From NCBI GenBank assembly GCA_021797365.1, contig JAJZZU010000079.1, positions 1 through 9,239 on the forward strand: 9,239 nt of DNA, in the 5' to 3' direction. The notes below the pieces were generated by a model. That model searched no databases. It was not told the origin of the DNA and saw only the letters and a list, made by a program, of their open reading frames with translations. Below, in pieces: positions 6,210-9,239 of this stretch (the first letter of the stretch is position 1; each line of letters starts with the position of its first letter). This stretch comes from Pseudomonadota bacterium. GTDB taxonomy: Bacteria; Pseudomonadota; Gammaproteobacteria; Acidiferrobacterales; Acidiferrobacteraceae. The position numbers were made by a program, and so were the translations under genes.

Positions 6210-7190
6210 ATGCTCAGTCGAGTCGCGGAGTCACTATATTGGATCGGTCGGTACCTGGAACGCGCGGAGAGCATCGCGCGCCTGGTTGACGTCAATCTGC
6301 ACCTGACGCTGGATTCAGCCATGGATATCGGCGACCAGTGGGAGCCCCTGATTGACACCGTAGGCGGCCGGGAACTGTTCGCGGCCCGCCATAGTGCGCC
6401 CACCCGCGATTCCGTCATGTGGTTCCTGACATTCGATGCGGAAAATCCCAACTCGATCATCGCCTGCATCCAGCGCGCGAGGGAGAATGCCAGGTCGGTA
6501 CGAGATACGATTTCGTCGGAAATGTGGGAGCAGGCCAACCGGTTCTACGCATTTTTATGCGATTCCGTGGGCTCGGATTATGCACTTCTCAACTCCTTCG
6601 AGTTTTATACGGAAGTGAAGATGCGGGTGCGGCTTTTTTATGGTCTGGCGGACGGCACGATGTCCCATGGAGATGCCTGGTGCTTTTTGCGTCTCGGGAC
6701 GATGATAGAGCGCGCCGATACGACATCGCGCATTCTTGACGTCAAGTATTTCATCTTGTTGCCCGCATGGCTGGGGGTGGGTAGCACGGTCGACACCATT
6801 CAGTGGGCGGCCCTTCTGAAATCGGCAAGCGCCATGGAGATGTATCGGAAGCGATATAAGAGCATTACGCCGGCAAAGGTTGCCGATTTCCTGCTACTGG
6901 ACACGGAGTTTCCTCGCGCGGTGCACTTTTGTTTGGGGCGGGCGACGATGGTTTTGAGGCAGCTCTGCGAGTCCGGCCCAGGGTCATCGCCTAGCGAACC
7001 GGAAAACCGGCTCGGAGCCTTGACGGATGAGCTTTCGTCGCTACGTATTGGACATATCATTGAGCAGGGGCTCCATGAGTTCCTGGACCGCCTTCAACAA
7101 AAGCTCGATGGCTTTCATGCGGCGGTGACCGCCATGTTTTTTCCACAATGCGGCACGGGGCATGTGGTGGATCCCGAGCACACACAATAG
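6210..7190 (+). CDS. Alpha-E domain protein (DUF403)
   Basis: This 326-residue, almost wholly alpha-helical protein belongs to the alpha-E family, named for its conserved glutamates. The hallmark N-terminus 'LSRVAESLYWIGRYLERAE' occupies residues 2-20. Further conserved helices carry 'ARENARSVRDTISSEMWEQ' (about 90-108), 'GTMSHGDAWCFLRLGTMIER' (about 149-168), 'ADTTSRILDVKY' (about 169-180) and 'DTEFPRAVHFCL' (about 231-242). The protein ends in a short Gly/Pro tail. No signal peptide is present. Alpha-E proteins occur almost always beside or fused to circularly permuted ATP-grasp enzymes and are taken to be their partner in the same ligation or modification step; no direct activity is established. 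The start at 6210 is set by AAGGAGG and by the family N-terminus. It is the last gene of the cluster: nothing recognisable follows on the plus strand before the insertion element. Confidence 0.92.
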   Translation: MLSRVAESLYWIGRYLERAESIARLVDVNLHLTLDSAMDIGDQWEPLIDTVGGRELFAARHSAPTRDSVMWFLTFDAENPNSIIACIQRARENARSVRDTISSEMWEQANRFYAFLCDSVGSDYALLNSFEFYTEVKMRVRLFYGLADGTMSHGDAWCFLRLGTMIERADTTSRILDVKYFILLPAWLGVGSTVDTIQWAALLKSASAMEMYRKRYKSITPAKVADFLLLDTEFPRAVHFCLGRATMVLRQLCESGPGSSPSEPENRLGALTDELSSLRIGHIIEQGLHEFLDRLQQKLDGFHAAVTAMFFPQCGTGHVVDPEHTQ

Positions 7191-7690
7191 AGGACGTGCC
7201 GCGGACGCACGGCCCGAGGCTGGGCGCCGCCCTTCAGGCCGCGATCAGGGTCCAAGGAACATGGAGGCAAGGACATGCGAGAGCTACCGCTATTCGGGAA
7301 ATGAGCCGCAGGCTCTGCCAAGTCCCCGGATGCACGGCAGAATAACACCAGCCCGGCCCGCCATTGGGCGTCCCCATCGTCGATCGGCTTTGCCCGGGAT
7401 ATGGTGAAATGGCGCGCAAGCGCGGGCGCCCCGCAAGACTTGCGCGGATCATTTCGGGCACGGGTGTACAGCTTGGCATCGGAGCGTGCGTCCACGGCAC
7501 CATCGCTCCACGGATGCCAGGACTTCGTGGCGCTCGCCATTATGCGCGGATGGGTATGCGCGCGTCCCCGCAACGAACGTGGGTGATACGCGAAATATCG
7601 GGATCGTCCCGCCGGGGCTGAGCCGACTGCCGTGATGAGCCGGGCGCTACGGTATGTCGAAGGGACATAAAGGTCGGACGAATCAGGGGC
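7191..7690. other. Gene-poor region between the Anbu cluster and the insertion element
   Basis: Several overlapping open frames are present on both strands, the longest being minus-strand 7115-7741, which overlaps the alpha-E 3' end. They have biased Arg/Pro/Ser/Ala composition and no recognisable domain, so I do not call them genes. No intrinsic terminator with a U-tract was found after the alpha-E stop. A strong compound hairpin at 7413-7446 and a small one, CGGGA-TCG-TCCCG (7599-7611), are the only ordered features. Confidence 0.45.
7413..7446. repeat. Compound inverted repeat (two stacked hairpin stems)
   Basis: The outer arms CGCGCAAG (7413-7420) and CTTGCGCG (7439-7446) are perfect 8-bp complements. 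They enclose a second perfect stem GCGGG-CGC-CCCGC (7422-7434), offset by one base on the left and AAGA on the right. Thirteen base pairs in 34 bases is more order than the surrounding non-coding DNA shows. Its function is unknown: a transcription end, a protein site or part of a structured RNA are all possible. Confidence 0.4.
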
Positions 7691-7759
7691 GACTCCGATA
7701 TCTCGGGCGCTCGCCGTGCTATACGGAGACCTATGGCACAAACAGGGCTTCCCGCTCTA

Positions 7760-7789
7760 TTGGAGTCGTTGCATGCCGTGCATTATACT
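7760..7789 (+). promoter_or_regulatory. Possible promoter of the IS200 transposase
   Basis: TTGGAG (7760-7765) and TATACT (7784-7789) are separated by 18 bp, and the start codon at 7798 follows directly. A transcript from here would be nearly leaderless, in line with poor transposase expression in IS200-type elements. Confidence 0.25.
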
Positions 7790-7797
7790 CTTGGCCT

Positions 7798-8211
7798 ATG
7801 AGCGATGACAACGATATTCGGCATGGTCGGCATTGTGTTTTCAAGATGCACATCCACTTGGTCTTTGTGGCGAAATATCGCCGCAAGGTGTTTGATGACG
7901 ATGCCATCAACCGGCTGCGAATGATCTTTGCCACGGTCTGCGCCGACTTCGGCGCGCAACTGATCGAGATGGACGGTGAGGACGATCATGTGCACCTGCT
8001 TGTCGAGTACCCGCCCAAGGTCGCCGTCTCGAACCTTGTGAACAGTCTCAAGGGCGTGTCCAGCCGCCTGTTGCGCAAGGAACGGCCGGACATCGAGAAA
8101 CGCTACTGGAAAGGCGTGCTGTGGTCGCCGTCGTACTGCGCATGCTCCTGCGGCGGTGCGCCCCTCTCCATCGTGCGCCAGTACATCGAGCAGCAACAGA
8201 CGCCGCACTGA
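7798..8211 (+). CDS. tnpA: IS200/IS605-family Y1 transposase TnpA
   Basis: This 137-residue protein is a single-strand DNA transposase of the HUH/Y1 type that cuts and rejoins hairpin-marked ends. The N-terminal 'HIHLVFVAKYRRKVF' (about 18-32) and the metal-binding His64-Val-His66 in 'DDHVHLLVEYPP' are characteristic. So are 'SLKGVSSRLLRKE' (about 83-95), 'WSPSYCACSCGGAPLS' (about 109-124) and the catalytic Tyr129 in 'RQYIEQQ'. All key residues are present and the length is normal, so the enzyme is probably active. An in-frame ATG at 7654 is possible, but the added 48 residues are not family-like. The ATG at 7798 gives the usual short leader before 'HCVF'. Confidence 0.92.
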   Translation: MSDDNDIRHGRHCVFKMHIHLVFVAKYRRKVFDDDAINRLRMIFATVCADFGAQLIEMDGEDDHVHLLVEYPPKVAVSNLVNSLKGVSSRLLRKERPDIEKRYWKGVLWSPSYCACSCGGAPLSIVRQYIEQQQTPH

Positions 8212-8218
8212 AAACCAG

Positions 8219-8235
8219 GGACGGCTACGCCGTCC
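8219..8235. repeat. Perfect 7-bp hairpin at the IS200 right end
   Basis: GGACGGC and GCCGTCC flank a TAC loop, immediately downstream of the transposase stop. This is a familiar subterminal structure of IS200-type right ends. It may also stop transcription or translation, although no U-tract follows. Confidence 0.6.
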
Positions 8236-8270
8236 GCGCTACGACCGAAGGAAGTCCCTGTGGGACCCTT

Positions 8271-8302
8271 CCCCGCCCTGATGGGCCATGCGGCCGGCGG
8301 GG
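8271..8302. repeat. Second right-end hairpin of the IS200 element
   Basis: CCCCGCC pairs with GGCGGGG, with an inner GGCC-ATGC-GGCC. It follows a smaller hairpin (8250-8272, GGAAG-TCCC/GGGA-CC-CTTCC). The order 'CCTTCCCC-stem-GGGGCTT' resembles right ends of related elements as I remember them. This is probably where TnpA recognises the end. Confidence 0.45.
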
Positions 8303-8303
8303 C

Positions 8304-8642
8304 TTGTCGCGCACCGGGTCATTGCGGTGCCGATGGCCGCGTTTCTCGGTGTCATGGGAGATTGGCATGTCGGCCTGCCATTTTATGTGGGTCTGGAGAA
8401 TGCCCACGAAAAGGCATTCTATGCATGGCTTTTGGAGGAATCCGCGGCCGTGATGCTCTTGTCGGATCTGGTGATACCGTGCCTCGCCCGCGCACCTGAG
8501 ATCAGATGGGATCTGACCGGTGCAGCAATTCTCAATGTGAAGCGACAGCGCCTGGATCACCCGGTGACGATGCAAGAATGCGTCTGTCTGACGCGCCTGT
8601 GCCGGATGTTGGGCGCCTTCTCGTCATGCGGGACGCCACTCG
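8304..8642 (+). other. Unassigned open frame just downstream of the IS element, probable gene remnant
   Basis: A stop-free plus-strand frame enters from the IS right end. It carries plausible coding sequence for roughly 70-100 residues, including 'VIAVPMAAFLGVMGDWHVGL' and 'ENAHEKAFYAWLLEESAAV', with G/C-rich third positions. Beyond about 8560 its composition turns irregular (Cys, Arg, His rich). I do not recognise a family. It has no start with a ribosome-binding site outside the IS sequence, so it may be the 3' piece of a gene cut by the insertion. It may also be chance. Confidence 0.25.
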
Positions 8643-9063
8643 GTGCCCATGGTCAGCGCCACATTGAGAATTGCTGTGACCGGCGTCGCAAGCTTGACTT
8701 CCGGCGTCATCGTGCTCGCGTTTTTCCAGGACCGGCTTGTGACCGTGATCGCCGTGGCCTTGATCAGCGTCGGGTTCTCGATCCTGAATCAAGTGCGCAC
8801 CTATTTCTTGATGGCCGGCCCCCGCGGCCCTTGTTGGCGTGGGTTTTAGTGTTTCGGCTTCTCTACTGTTCGGGACAAGCGCCCTCAGCATGGGCGTATT
8901 CGGCGCTCTCGCGGTACATCTCGGTCCGCGCCCCGTTTTCTGGTTGTCGGCGGTGTTTTTGTCCGTGGTATTTATCGCAGGCGCAATCGGCTACGCCCGG
9001 ATCGTGCAAAGCCCCGAAAGACCGCCCAAGCTACCAGAAAGCGCCGCAGTGCTCCGCCTGTAA
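8643..9063 (+). pseudogene. MFS-like transporter C-terminal remnant, frameshifted
   Basis: Two plus-strand frames together encode a membrane protein end. The first (8643-8849) gives 'RIAVTGVASLTSGVIVLAFF' and 'VTVIAVALISVGFSILNQVR', then 'TYFLMAG'. The second (frame of 8839-9063) gives 'VGVGFSVSASLLFGTSALSM', 'GVFGALAVHLGPRP' and 'FWLSAVFLSVVFIAGAIGYA', then a short polar tail. Removing one C from the C5 run at 8819-8823 fuses them smoothly through 'LMAG-PAALVGVGFS' into 139 residues with four hydrophobic spans. That is the pattern of spans 9-12 of a 12-span major facilitator. Stops crowd this frame just upstream (about 8472-8590), and the first eight spans are absent. It is therefore broken twice. 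The MFS assignment rests on the hydropathy pattern and 'HLGPRPVFW', not on a diagnostic motif. Confidence 0.5.
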
Positions 9064-9088
9064 GCGCGTAGCGGTTCAGGGGGTGGCA

Positions 9089-9125
9089 CCGGCCATTCGG
9101 CCGGCAATGCCGGCCGAATGGCCGG
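9089..9125. repeat. Perfect 17-bp inverted repeat with 3-base loop
   Basis: CCGGCCATTCGGCCGGC (9089-9105), AAT, then its exact complement (9109-9125). The unit CCGGCAATG occurs twice (9102-9110 and 9122-9130). It lies 26 bases after the stop of the transporter remnant and is not followed by a T-run. It could be a Rho-independent-like 3' hairpin, a REP-type palindrome or a protein-binding site. The remaining DNA to 9239 shows no complete gene. Confidence 0.65.
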
Positions 9126-9239
9126 CAATGACCGTAAACGCTTCATAAACCCCACCCTCCCCGCGGTGGCGTCGGTCCGGTAGTCTTTTCTTCAAGACGA
9201 GGATGGACGGGACGGAGAGCGATGCGACGGGATGCGGTG

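Larger units (their letters stand above)
7690..8310 (+). mobile_element. IS200/IS605-type insertion element, boundaries approximate
   Basis: The element is defined by a complete Y1 transposase gene and by right-end hairpins typical of the group. GGACGGC-TAC-GCCGTCC (8219-8235) begins 7 bases after the transposase stop. CCCCGCC (8271-8277) pairs with GGCGGGG (8296-8302) around an inner GGCC-ATGC-GGCC stem. No tnpB gene is present, so this is an IS200-like (transposase-only) form. The left end is not certain; CTCCG (7692-7696) with CGGAG about 30 bases later is one candidate for its hairpin. These elements do not make target duplications, so the ends cannot be fixed by flanking repeats. Confidence 0.65.

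Noticed and set aside
7115..7741. A 208-codon minus-strand open frame
   Set aside because: It overlaps the alpha-E gene end and has no recognisable domain, biased composition and no good start signal. It is likely a by-product of GC-rich DNA.
7413..8310. CRISPR or tnpB/omega-RNA components next to the IS200 element
   Set aside because: No repeated spacer-flanking units are present, and no RuvC-like TnpB frame is seen on either strand.
9203..9239. A possible gene start at the right edge (ATG 9203 or 9222)
   Set aside because: Too few codons are visible to judge. The GGAGAG at 9214-9219 is only 2 bases from the second ATG, and the first has no spaced ribosome-binding site.

Overview
This is a GC-rich stretch with proteobacterial-type gene content (YbjN-like protein, IS200-type transposase, Anbu cluster). 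A gamma- or betaproteobacterium fits best, but no gene here fixes the taxon.

Layout. (1) 125-622 (-) encodes an XRE-type DNA-binding protein with a glycine-rich hydrophobic tail. It has its own sigma70-like promoter and a perfect inverted repeat over the probable transcription start. (2) Divergent from it, 771-1030 (+) is a small gene that becomes a full-length 86-residue protein only if one base is restored near 848. Its stop overlaps the start of an intact YbjN-family gene (1027-1548). (3) 1549-2477 holds no gene I can support. (4) 2478-7190 is the core of the window, the Anbu proteasome-like cluster split into two divergent pairs. On the minus strand lie anbu (3358-4134) and a transglutaminase-like cysteine hydrolase (2478-3350). 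On the plus strand lie a circularly permuted ATP-grasp enzyme (4581-6014) and an alpha-E protein (6210-7190). A 446-bp spacer separates the pairs. (5) 7191-7690 is another gene-poor stretch, with one strong compound hairpin. (6) About 7690-8310 is an IS200/IS605-type element with an intact Y1 transposase and right-end hairpins. (7) 8304-9063 looks like gene debris: an unassigned open frame, then the last four membrane spans of an MFS-like transporter broken by one extra C in a C5 run. A perfect 17-bp hairpin follows it.

How the genes work together. In published comparative genomics (Valas and Bourne; Iyer and co-workers), Anbu, the circularly permuted ATP-grasp, the alpha-E protein and a transglutaminase recur as neighbours. 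They are proposed to make and/or process a peptide or peptide-like modification. All four partners here look full length and keep the family residues I can recognise, so the set is probably functional. Its substrate is unknown. The regions on either side carry frameshifted genes and an insertion element, so the flanks look like eroding accessory DNA around a preserved core.
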